Shown here in pieces: positions 51,998 to 59,520 of a DNA stretch of 64,000 nucleotides (positions are counted from its first letter, which is position 1; the number at the start of each line of letters is the position of its first letter). The notes below the pieces were generated by a model. The model did not search any database. It was not told the origin of the DNA and saw only the letters and a program-made list of their open reading frames with translations. The position numbers were made by a program, and so were the translations under genes. Source of the stretch: Paenibacillus sophorae (GTDB lineage Bacteria; Bacillota; Bacilli; Paenibacillales; Paenibacillaceae); the NCBI RefSeq assembly GCF_018966525.1, contig NZ_CP076607.1, positions 1,674,001-1,738,000 on the forward strand. Direction: 5' to 3'.

Positions 51998-52392
51998 TCT
52001 GCCGGAGCTGCTGATGGAGCGGCTGGAGGCTGCGATTGTCTGCGGGGGCAGTGCCTCGCGTTCGATCGGCAACCTTAGAAAAGGGCCCGATCTCAGGTAA
52101 ACCGATGATACAAGCAGGAAAATGTCCCCTTTATTTTTGCTAAAAGGATGTTTACGGTTAATCGAACTGGAAATACTCCGGTTAATCGGCCGGTTTTCCT
52201 TTGTTTCGGGCTAATCCCCCGGGTTTAGATGGAGATTTTCCCGTTTGATCTTCCCGGTGGCCCTTTTACTGATGGATAAGCAGGAGAAATTCCGCTCTGC
52301 CCATTCCGAATGGAATCATACAAGCATTAATACAATGAACGGGGGCGCTCTGCTGCTCTCGTTCTTTCCCTTTAGACGGAGGTGTTCCAAGT
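51998..52392. other. 395-bp gap inside the B12 locus
   Basis: No gene is seen. It contains a 10-base direct repeat CGGTTAATCG at 52155-52164 and 52179-52188, 24 bases apart, which could be a regulator-binding pair. No clear terminator or second riboswitch was found, so it is unclear whether the ECF genes depend on the upstream riboswitch or have their own promoter. Confidence 0.4.
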
Positions 52393-53280
52393 ATGAAGTC
52401 AATCCGAACAGCGGGCGCTCGCTCCATAGCGCCCCTTCTGCTGGCAGCCGCGCTGCTGCTGTCCGGCTGCGCGCCGGCCCGTGACGAGGCGGCGGCAACG
52501 AGCCCGCCGCCAAGCCCCGCCGGCCAGGTCGCCGGCGGCACCGCAGCCCCGGCTTCGGCTCTGCCCGAAGCCGGGACGGGCACTCCCGGCGCAAGTCCCG
52601 CGCCGGGCAGTGCAGCAGCGGCTGCATCCGCCGCTGCGCCAGCCTCGGCCGGGCCTTCCGCCGAAGCGGCCCGGCCACAGTCTCCCGGCGCTTCGCAGCC
52701 GCCGGGAGACCGCGCCGCCGCCGTGCCATCGGCGGCGGCGCAGACCGCCGGGGCCGCTTCGCCCGGCCCGGCGGCCAAGAGCGCGCAGCCGCCCGCCACA
52801 GCGGCTGCTCCGCAAGCTTCGGCTGCGCCGAAGCCGCCTGCGGCCGTGAAACCGGCCGCCCCGGCGCAGCTCAAGGCGACGGCGGCCAGCCCATCGCCGT
52901 CATCATCCGGCGGCAGCCAGCCCGCCGCCGAGCAAGCCGCCGCCGTCACCATGTCCATTGTCGGCGACGACGAGCTTGGAACCATTCTGCCGCCGACCTC
53001 AGTAGCGGTAGAGGAGGGCGACAGCGCGCTGGATGTGCTAAAGCGGGTAACCCGCCAGCACAAAATCCAGATGGAATACCGCGGCGCAAGCGCCGCCGGT
53101 TACGTGGAAGGTATCAACAATCTGTACGAGATGGACCGGGGCGCCGAGAGCGGCTGGATGTACCGCGTAAACGGCAAGTTCCCGAGCGAGAGTTCCGGGG
53201 CTTATAGGCTGAAGCCGGGGGATACGGTCGAATGGCTGTACACGCTCGATATGGGCAAGGATCTGGGAGCCTCAAAATGA
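52393..53280 (+). CDS. DUF4430 lipoprotein, putative cobalamin-binding
   Basis: 295 residues. The lipobox LLLSGC (C26) marks it as lipid-anchored to the outer face of the membrane. Residues ~30-175 are an Ala/Pro/Ser-rich spacer long enough to cross part of the wall. The C-terminal ~115 residues are one DUF4430 domain (AVTMSIVGDDELGTILPPTSVAVEEGDSALDVLKRV...YVEGINNLYEMDRGAESGWMYRVNGKFP...LKPGDTVEWLYTLD), very like DUF4430-3 of the 1507-residue protein (FDRGAESGWKYFVNG). It likely hands B12 from the S-layer protein to the ECF transporter whose T gene overlaps its stop (ATGA). ATG follows GGAGGTG. Confidence 0.85.
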   Translation: MKSIRTAGARSIAPLLLAAALLLSGCAPARDEAAATSPPPSPAGQVAGGTAAPASALPEAGTGTPGASPAPGSAAAAASAAAPASAGPSAEAARPQSPGASQPPGDRAAAVPSAAAQTAGAASPGPAAKSAQPPATAAAPQASAAPKPPAAVKPAAPAQLKATAASPSPSSSGGSQPAAEQAAAVTMSIVGDDELGTILPPTSVAVEEGDSALDVLKRVTRQHKIQMEYRGASAAGYVEGINNLYEMDRGAESGWMYRVNGKFPSESSGAYRLKPGDTVEWLYTLDMGKDLGASK

Positions 53281-54218
53281 GCGGCTTCCGGTCCATGCAT
53301 CCGGCGGTGGCCGTCGTATATTACACCGGTCTGCTGCTGTTCACGCTGCTGCTGTTTCATCCGGTGTTCCTGGTGACCGAAATCGCGGCCCTTCTCGGTC
53401 TGCTGCTTCTTCAGGGACAGGGACGAAGGATAGTGGGCAGCTTGGCTTTTTGCCTGATTGTCGCTGTTCCCGCCGCCCTGCTGAACCCGCTGTTCTCGCA
53501 CAGAGGAGCCGTTATCCTGTTTTATTTCATGGATCAGCCGATTACGCTGGAAGCCGTGCTGTACGGGCTGATGATGATGGTTGTGCTGATAGCGGTGTTT
53601 GTTATCTTTCTTTCATACAACTATACGGTAACGCCGGATAAATTCATGTACCTGTTCGCGTCCGCCGCTCCCAAAACCGCCCTGCTTACGCTCATGACGC
53701 TCCGCTTCGTTCCGCTGTTTCAGCGGCGGCTGCGCCGGATTGCGCTGATTCAGGGAGCGCGCGGCGTTTCGGTCCGCGAGGGCAGTCTGCGTTCCCGCAT
53801 GTCGGACGGGATGACGCTGCTGAAGACGCTGCTCACCTGGTCGCTGGAGGAAGCGCTGCAGACCGCCGACTCCATGAAAGCGCGCGGGTACGGTATCCGC
53901 CGCCGGTCCTCCTATGCGGTGCATAGACTTGACCGGAGGGATATTCGGGTCCTGGCGGGGCTGGGAGCCGGAGCGCTGGGTACCTTATGGGGCTGGTCTC
54001 AAGGATATGGCCTGCTGTTGCTCTATCCCCGGATGAAGCCTCCGGTATTTAGCTGGCAGGAAGCGGCGATGTACGCCGCCTTCTGTCTGTTCACGGCTCT
54101 CCCCCTCTGGGTGGAAGGAAAGGAGAAATGGTTATGGAGATCGTCCGCGCGCGCGAACTGTCCTTCCGCTACCCAGGGGAAGAAAGGGCTTCACTGGACG
54201 GGCTATCCTTTGCAATAG
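53277..54218 (+). CDS. ECF transporter transmembrane (T) component
   Basis: About 313 residues with several membrane helices and the EcfT coupling helices holding the Ala-Arg-Gly signatures (LIQGARGVSVREG and DSMKARGYGIRRRSS), which contact the ATPases. The start is the ATG overlapping the lipoprotein stop (ATGA), with GGGAGCC upstream; a longer frame from 53232 lies inside the previous gene. It couples ATP hydrolysis by the A subunits to the S component encoded two genes later. The gene overlaps the next one by about 85 bases. Confidence 0.87.
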   Translation: MSGFRSMHPAVAVVYYTGLLLFTLLLFHPVFLVTEIAALLGLLLLQGQGRRIVGSLAFCLIVAVPAALLNPLFSHRGAVILFYFMDQPITLEAVLYGLMMMVVLIAVFVIFLSYNYTVTPDKFMYLFASAAPKTALLTLMTLRFVPLFQRRLRRIALIQGARGVSVREGSLRSRMSDGMTLLKTLLTWSLEEALQTADSMKARGYGIRRRSSYAVHRLDRRDIRVLAGLGAGALGTLWGWSQGYGLLLLYPRMKPPVFSWQEAAMYAAFCLFTALPLWVEGKEKWLWRSSARANCPSATQGKKGLHWTGYPLQ

Positions 54219-55975
54219 AAGAGGGCGAGTTCGTCGTTCTCTGCGGCCCCTCTGGCAGCGGCAAAACGACGCTGCTGCGGCATTTGAAGCGGGAGCTGAC
54301 TCCGGTGGGAGACGGCAGCGGCGCGATTTTTTACCGAGGCCGGGAACTGTCTCTGCTGCCGCCGGAGACCGCAGCTGGGGAAATCGGCATGGTCTTTCAG
54401 AATCCGGAGGCGCAGATCGTGATGGAGACGGTATGGCAGGAGCTTGCCTTTTCCATGGAAAATCTGGGTCTCTCCCCGTCGGTCATGCGCGGCAGGCTGG
54501 CGGAAATCGCCGGGCTGTTCGGTCTGGAGCCGCTGCTGTACAAGCCGGTGCACGAGCTGTCTGGCGGGCAGAAGCAGCTCGTCAATCTGGCGTCCGTCCT
54601 GCTGCTGCATCCCCGGCTGCTGCTGCTGGACGAGCCGACCTCCCAGCTTGACCCCGTGGCGGCGCGCGAGTTCATATATCTGCTTCGCCGCCTGAACGAG
54701 GAGCTGTCGATGACGGTTATTTTAAGCGAGCACCGTCTGGAAGAAGCGCTGCCGCTTGCGGACCGTGTGCTGCTGATGGAGAACGGCAGGCTTGCGGCGG
54801 ACGGCAGCCCTCGCGAAATTGTGCGAGCAGTAGGGAGCGGGCTCGGTGAAGGGCATCACGCCTATCTGCCGGCCGCTTCGCGCCTGTTTCTGGCGCTGTC
54901 TTCCGGGCCTGCCGATGTACAGCCGGATACTATTCCGCTGACCGTGCGGGAAGGCAAAAGCTGGCTGGAGTTAGCGAGCGAGGAAGGGCTACCGGCGCTG
55001 CCGGTCTCTGCAGCTGGGTCCGCCTTGAGCACTGGTCGCCTGGAAATGAATGCGGCCGATCCAACCCGGGCGGTCGTGGCCCGACCGGGCGGGAGCGGTA
55101 TAGGCAACATGCTTGAGGATACGGGGGCCTGGGAGAACAGCAGCGCCGGAACTTCATCTTCCCGGAGCGGTTCCGGCGCTTTCGCGCGGAGGGAGCAGTC
55201 ATCCCGCGACGGAGAGGCCCTGCTCGAATGCAGGGAGGTAACATTCCGTTACGAGAAAGACGGGCCGGAAATATTGAAGAAGCTGGATTTCTCGCTGCAT
55301 CGGGGAGAGCTAACCGCTATCCTTGGAGGAAACGGCGCGGGCAAGTCCACACTGCTGCAGCTGATGGCCGGGCTGCTTAAGCCGCAGCGGGGCCGGGTGG
55401 CGCTCCCGGAAGGCGTCACCGCCGGCTACCTGGCGCAAAATCCACTGTTGTATTTCAGCCATGACACAGTGTCGGAAGAACTGCGGCATATGGCGAAGTA
55501 CGCCGGACTGTCCGCTTCGGAGGGCGAGCGGGAGATTGCCTCGCTGGTGGCTGCCTTCGGACTTGGAGCTGTGCTTGACAGCCATCCGCATGACATCAGC
55601 GGCGGCGAGCAGCAGAAGGCGGCGCTGGCCATGGTGCTGCTGCTGCGTCCGGATATTCTCCTGCTGGATGAGCCAACCAAAGGACTTGATCCTGCCGCCA
55701 AGGAGCATTTGGCGGAACTGCTGAGAGCGCTGGCCGAGTCCGGAAAAAGCGTAACGTTCGTTACGCATGACGTCGAATTTGCAGCGCGGTACGCTTCCCG
55801 CTGCGCCATGCTGTTTGACGGAAGCATAGCGGCGGAAGGGACGCCGGAGGCTTTTTTCGGCGCGAATTATTTCTATACGACAGCCGTTAACCGGATGGTC
55901 CGCGACCGGCTGCCGCAAGCATTAACCATTGAGGATGTGATGTCACAGTGGCACGAATTCGTTTCCCGGTCCTGA
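54134..55975 (+). CDS. fused double ATPase (A-A') of ECF transporter
   Basis: About 613 residues carrying two ABC ATPases in one chain. The first has CGPSGSGKTTLL, LSGGQKQL and LLLLDEPTSQLD, and the second GGNGAGKSTLL (~399-406), ISGGEQQKAAL and ILLLDEPTKGLD. A ~120-residue low-complexity linker joins them (~270-360). Most ECF systems encode EcfA and EcfA' separately. ATG 54134 has AGGAG 8 bases before it; ATG 54128 is too close. It overlaps ecfT at its start and the S-component gene at its end, so the three are tightly coupled. It powers import of the S-component ligand, here probably cobalamin. Confidence 0.88.
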   Translation: MEIVRARELSFRYPGEERASLDGLSFAIEEGEFVVLCGPSGSGKTTLLRHLKRELTPVGDGSGAIFYRGRELSLLPPETAAGEIGMVFQNPEAQIVMETVWQELAFSMENLGLSPSVMRGRLAEIAGLFGLEPLLYKPVHELSGGQKQLVNLASVLLLHPRLLLLDEPTSQLDPVAAREFIYLLRRLNEELSMTVILSEHRLEEALPLADRVLLMENGRLAADGSPREIVRAVGSGLGEGHHAYLPAASRLFLALSSGPADVQPDTIPLTVREGKSWLELASEEGLPALPVSAAGSALSTGRLEMNAADPTRAVVARPGGSGIGNMLEDTGAWENSSAGTSSSRSGSGAFARREQSSRDGEALLECREVTFRYEKDGPEILKKLDFSLHRGELTAILGGNGAGKSTLLQLMAGLLKPQRGRVALPEGVTAGYLAQNPLLYFSHDTVSEELRHMAKYAGLSASEGEREIASLVAAFGLGAVLDSHPHDISGGEQQKAALAMVLLLRPDILLLDEPTKGLDPAAKEHLAELLRALAESGKSVTFVTHDVEFAARYASRCAMLFDGSIAAEGTPEAFFGANYFYTTAVNRMVRDRLPQALTIEDVMSQWHEFVSRS

Positions 55976-56631
55976 TTGCGCTTGGCCTGTTTATAGGCGC
56001 GCTCGCGCTGTCCTCCGCGCTCAAGGACCGTCACTATCTGCTGCTGAGCCTGGTGCTGCTCTGCGCTGCTCTGCTTCCACTGTTTCTAAGGCTGGAACAC
56101 CGCAAGCTGGAGCCTCGCGAGCTGGTTCTGCTTGCTGTTCTTGCCGCGGTTGCCGCCGTCAGCCGTATTCCGTTCGCGGCCCTGCCCAGCGTTAAGCCGG
56201 TATCGGCCATCGTTATTTTGTCGGCGTATGTATTCGGGGCGGAAGCGGGCTTTCTGATCGGGGCGGTCGCCGCCCTTGTCTCGAATCTTTATTTCGGTCA
56301 GGGGCCGTGGACGCCGTGGCAGATGTTCGCCTGGGGGATGGTCGGGCTTACCGCCGGCTGGCTGCGGAACACGCGCTGGATGAGAACAAGACCGGGGCTG
56401 CTGCTGTTCGGCTTTATATGGGGATTTTTATTCGGGTGGATCATGAATATTTGGCACCTGATCGGCCTGCCCGACGCTTTCAGCCTGGGACTAGTAGTGA
56501 CCGTATACGCCGCCAGCTTCTATTTCGATTTGGCGCATGCGTTGTCCAACGTCGTCTTTTTATCCATTTTGGCGGGAGGCTGGATCAAGGTGCTTGAACG
56601 TTTTCGCAAAAAATACGGGCTGCTGCGTTAA
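55948..56631 (+). CDS. ECF transporter substrate-binding (S) component, probable cobalamin specificity
   Basis: 227 residues, GTG start, five to seven membrane helices. LVLLAVLAAVAAVSRIPFAALPSVKPVSAIVILSAYVFGAEAGFLIGAVAALVSNLYFGQGPWTPWQMFAWGMVGLTAGWL shows the S-component pattern (AxSRIPF...VKPV, then GxxxGAVAALVSNxxFGQGPWTPWQM). CblT/CbrT-type proteins have this look. Cobalamin specificity follows from context: riboswitch, DUF4430 lipoprotein and transcobalamin-like protein. The gene overlaps the ATPase gene by 28 bases. A terminator follows. Confidence 0.82.
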   Translation: MARIRFPVLIALGLFIGALALSSALKDRHYLLLSLVLLCAALLPLFLRLEHRKLEPRELVLLAVLAAVAAVSRIPFAALPSVKPVSAIVILSAYVFGAEAGFLIGAVAALVSNLYFGQGPWTPWQMFAWGMVGLTAGWLRNTRWMRTRPGLLLFGFIWGFLFGWIMNIWHLIGLPDAFSLGLVVTVYAASFYFDLAHALSNVVFLSILAGGWIKVLERFRKKYGLLR

Positions 56632-56650
56632 AAACGGCAGATGTGCCCAT

Positions 56651-56690
56651 AACAAGCCGGCGGATTAGTGATCCGCGCGGCTTTTTGTTG
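56651..56690 (+). terminator. intrinsic terminator of the B12 uptake operon
   Basis: AGCCG..GGAT, 5-base loop, ATCC..CGGCT followed by five T, about 20 bases past the S-component stop. Confidence 0.75.
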
Positions 56691-56737
56691 TTATTTGTCG
56701 ATTTTCATTTCAAATTATTTATTTTACATAGAGGTTT

Positions 56738-56745
56738 GCCGATAA
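56738..56745 (+). promoter_or_regulatory. sigma-D (flagellar) type -10 element
   Basis: GCCGATAA matches the sigma-D -10 (GCCGATAT) at 7 of 8 and lies 44 bases before the chemoreceptor ATG. The expected -35 TAAA is not clean (TTTA about 16 bases upstream). Confidence 0.55.
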
Positions 56746-56788
56746 AGAAAGGTATATGTAAAAAGTCACCCGGAGAGTGAGGATTGCA

Positions 56789-58495
56789 ATGAAAAATTTG
56801 AAGTTAAAGTATAAAATGGGACTTATAATGCTTATCGTCCTGTTTGCGCTGATCAGTGTGGGAGTAGTAGGGATCGTTACCGGCCAGCAGTTGGCGGACC
56901 GCTCCAAAGTGATGTATGAGCAGAACCTGCTGCCTGTTCTGTGGTCCGCCCAAATCCGAATCAATAACGGTATGATCGAATCCGATATGCTGGAGCTTAT
57001 GATGACGGAAGACGTGGTAAGCAATACGAAGCTCGCTGAGGATATCGAAGCGATGAAGGCGAGTAACGATGCCCTGTCGAAGAAGCTGCTTAACGTTTCT
57101 TTTGGTTCGGCCGAAGCCTTAAATAGACTGAAAGAATACGAATCACTGCTTCCCGAATACCGGAGCCAAAGAGAGCGGATTATTACTCTGGCCAAGGCTA
57201 ACCGCAATGCGGAGGCTTATGCCCTTTTTTCCGGGAATTTCAGTACTCTGCGCGACAAGATGGTAAATCTGCTCGGTAATGCTGGCAGTTTTCTTCAACA
57301 GGATGCCGAGAAGGAGTACGCGGAAGCAACGGCAAAAGCCCAGAGTACACGGAACCTGAATATTTTCCTGATTATTGCCTTTACCCTTCTCGTCCAGTTG
57401 GCCACCTTCTTAATCGTCCGCATGATTACCAAGCCTTTGGCCGAACTGCGGGAGACAATGGAGAAAGCGGAGCAGGGAGACTTGACGGTTGCGGCAGCGT
57501 ATAGCTCCAAGGATGAAATCGGTCAAATCAGCGGCTCATTTAACGGCATGATGAAGAGCCTCCGCCGTATGATGCAGAGCGTGTCGGAGAGTGCGGAGAC
57601 TTTGTCGGCTTCTTCCGAGCAGATGACCGCCAGCGCCGAGCAGACCTCGCTGGCTTCCAATCTGATTGCTTCCACCGCTTCGGAGCTGGCGACAGGGTTT
57701 GAAACGCAGGTGTACAGCATAGCCGAGACGAACGCTTCCATTCAGGCGATGTCGCAGGATATCTTGTCGGTGGAGAGCGGGAGCGAGCAGATGTCGGTTC
57801 TGATGGCGAAGGCGGCCGACTCTGCCGATCACGGAGGGGAAAAGGTCAACCGTATTGCGGAGCAAATGACGCAGATCAACGCAAACGTGACCGAAACGCA
57901 GCAGATTATCGCATCTTTGGCCAAACTGTCCGAGGAAATCAGCGACATTATTACGACGATTAATGGAATTGCGGGGCAGACGAACCTGCTGTCTCTTAAT
58001 GCTTCCATTGAAGCCGCCAGGGCAGGCGAGGTCGGACGAGGGTTTGCCGTGGTAGCGGGAGAGATCCGTAAGCTGTCCGAGGAGACGGCCAAGAGCTCGC
58101 TTCATATTACCGGTATTATTACCCAAATTCAGCAGCAGACCGGAGAAGCCGTAGAATCGATGGCTCAAGGGGCGCGGCTTGCGACAGAGGGTGTGGCCGG
58201 CAGCGGTGAAATTTCCGAGGCATTCTCCGAAATCGTAGTTTCCATCCAGGATGCCATCCGGCAGACCGAAAGTATTAATAAAGTTGTAGGACATGTTTCC
58301 GAAGAATGCGGAGATTTGGTCGCCGTTATGGAAATGGTGAACGAAATTTCGCAAAAGGGCGGGGCGGGCGTCGAGGATGTCAGCGCGTCAAGCCAAGAGC
58401 AGATGTCGGCAATGGAGGAGATGTCGAGCTCAGCCCGTTATCTGGCTTCGCTTGCGGAGGAATTGCAGAAGAATCTTGCCGAGTTCAAGCTGTAA
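56789..58495 (+). CDS. methyl-accepting chemotaxis protein
   Basis: About 568 residues. A membrane helix (MGLIMLIVLFALISVGVVGIVTG) precedes an outside four-helix-bundle ligand domain (~35-185). A second helix (IFLIIAFTLLVQLATFLIVRMI) leads to HAMP (ITKPLAELRETMEKAEQGDLTVAAAYSSKDEIGQISGSFNGM). The cytosolic signalling hairpin has the tip GQTNLLSLNASIEAARAGEVGRGFAVVAGEIRKLSEE. It should cluster at the pole and control CheA. The ligand is unknown. ATG 56789 is preceded by GTGAGG at 6 bases; GTG 56777 is not. The sigma-D-like -10 upstream agrees with flagellar regulon control. Confidence 0.92.
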   Translation: MKNLKLKYKMGLIMLIVLFALISVGVVGIVTGQQLADRSKVMYEQNLLPVLWSAQIRINNGMIESDMLELMMTEDVVSNTKLAEDIEAMKASNDALSKKLLNVSFGSAEALNRLKEYESLLPEYRSQRERIITLAKANRNAEAYALFSGNFSTLRDKMVNLLGNAGSFLQQDAEKEYAEATAKAQSTRNLNIFLIIAFTLLVQLATFLIVRMITKPLAELRETMEKAEQGDLTVAAAYSSKDEIGQISGSFNGMMKSLRRMMQSVSESAETLSASSEQMTASAEQTSLASNLIASTASELATGFETQVYSIAETNASIQAMSQDILSVESGSEQMSVLMAKAADSADHGGEKVNRIAEQMTQINANVTETQQIIASLAKLSEEISDIITTINGIAGQTNLLSLNASIEAARAGEVGRGFAVVAGEIRKLSEETAKSSLHITGIITQIQQQTGEAVESMAQGARLATEGVAGSGEISEAFSEIVVSIQDAIRQTESINKVVGHVSEECGDLVAVMEMVNEISQKGGAGVEDVSASSQEQMSAMEEMSSSARYLASLAEELQKNLAEFKL

Positions 58496-58519
58496 GTCCA
58501 CCGTTTGCGGGGTTAAATG

Positions 58520-58568
58520 AAAGAGGCGGCGATCAGGTCCTGTACGGGCCCGGTCGCCGCCTCTTTAT
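58520..58568. terminator. bidirectional terminator between mcp and qox
   Basis: AAAGAGGCGGCGA pairs with TCGCCGCCTCTTT, loop ~21 bases. It serves the chemoreceptor gene and, on the minus strand, the end of qoxD. Confidence 0.8.
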
Positions 58569-58628
58569 ACTATTCAAAAAGCGCCCCAGCCGCAGCAGCG
58601 GCCAAGACGCTTTGAGAGAAAATAAAAA

Positions 58629-58922
58629 TTAACTGTACCAGCCCCACACGAAGATGAAGAGCGTACCGAAGATGGTGACAAGACCGACGAACAGCGCATA
58701 GGCGATGTTGATGTACAGCTCTTTTTTCGTATCGGCCGATTCCCCGATGTGCATGAACAGGAACAGCTGCAGGGAAGCCTGAATCAGAGCGGTAATGACC
58801 AGAATGGCTACATTTGCGGCATGGGAGAAGTCACCGTAAATGACAGCCAGCGCTGCGGCGGAAAGGACCAAGGAGGCTATATAGCCTATTACATGGCGAA
58901 CGGGAAACAACTGCTTCATCAT
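58629..58922 (-). CDS. qoxD: cytochrome aa3 quinol oxidase subunit IV
   Basis: 97 residues with three membrane helices (VIGYIASLVLSAAALAVIYG; ANVAILVITALIQASLQLFLFMHIG; INIAYALFVGLVTIFGTLFIFVWGWY), the usual size and the QASLQLFLFMH motif of Bacillales QoxD/CtaF. It assists assembly of the oxidase. It starts one base after the qoxC stop and is last of the four-gene operon. Confidence 0.92.
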   Translation of the reverse strand: MMKQLFPVRHVIGYIASLVLSAAALAVIYGDFSHAANVAILVITALIQASLQLFLFMHIGESADTKKELYINIAYALFVGLVTIFGTLFIFVWGWYS

Positions 58923-58923
58923 G

Positions 58924-59520
58924 TCACATCAGTCCTTTCAGGTAGACGAAGCTGAAGATGAAAATCCAGACAACGTCCAGGAAGTGCCAGTACAGCGAGA
59001 AGATGAATGATTTATTGGCCGTGGCCGGGTTGATGCCTTCCCGCATGAGCTGGATCATAATCGCCGCGCCCCACAGGAAACCGAAGGTAACGTGGGCGCC
59101 GTGGGTGCCGAGCAGTACGAACAGACTGGACAGGAACGCGCTGGTTTGAAGCGTTGCGCCTTCATGCACATAGGTTACAAACTCGGAAATTTCGATGCCA
59201 AGGAAGCCAAGTCCCATCAGCAGCGTGATGCCGAAGAAGACGAGCATGGCTCTCTTGTATTGATGGCGCATGGCGTGAACGGCCAGGCCGATCGTAAAGG
59301 AACTGGTGAGCAGCAGGAACGTCTCAATCAGCACCGGGCCGATCTCGAACAGCTCGCTTCCGCTGGGACCGTCCGCAAAACGGTTCACCAGAACGAAGAA
59401 CACGGTAAACAGTGTGGCGAACAGCGCAATTTCCGCTCCCAGGAAGACCCAGAAGCCGAAGATGCGGTTGCTGTTCTCGTGCGTGCCATACTCAAGCGGT
59501 TTGGAGGTATCTACTTTCAT
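58924..59520 (-). CDS. qoxC: cytochrome aa3 quinol oxidase subunit III
   Basis: 198 residues with five membrane helices. It contains NRIFGFWVFLGAEIALFATLFTVFFVL, HAMRHQYKRAMLVFFGITLLMGLGFLGIEISEF and GTHGAHVTFGFLWG, the subunit III pattern with the conserved H and E residues. Its ATG overlaps the qoxB stop (ATGA). It stabilises the proton-pumping subunit I. Confidence 0.93.
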   Translation of the reverse strand: MKVDTSKPLEYGTHENSNRIFGFWVFLGAEIALFATLFTVFFVLVNRFADGPSGSELFEIGPVLIETFLLLTSSFTIGLAVHAMRHQYKRAMLVFFGITLLMGLGFLGIEISEFVTYVHEGATLQTSAFLSSLFVLLGTHGAHVTFGFLWGAAIMIQLMREGINPATANKSFIFSLYWHFLDVVWIFIFSFVYLKGLM

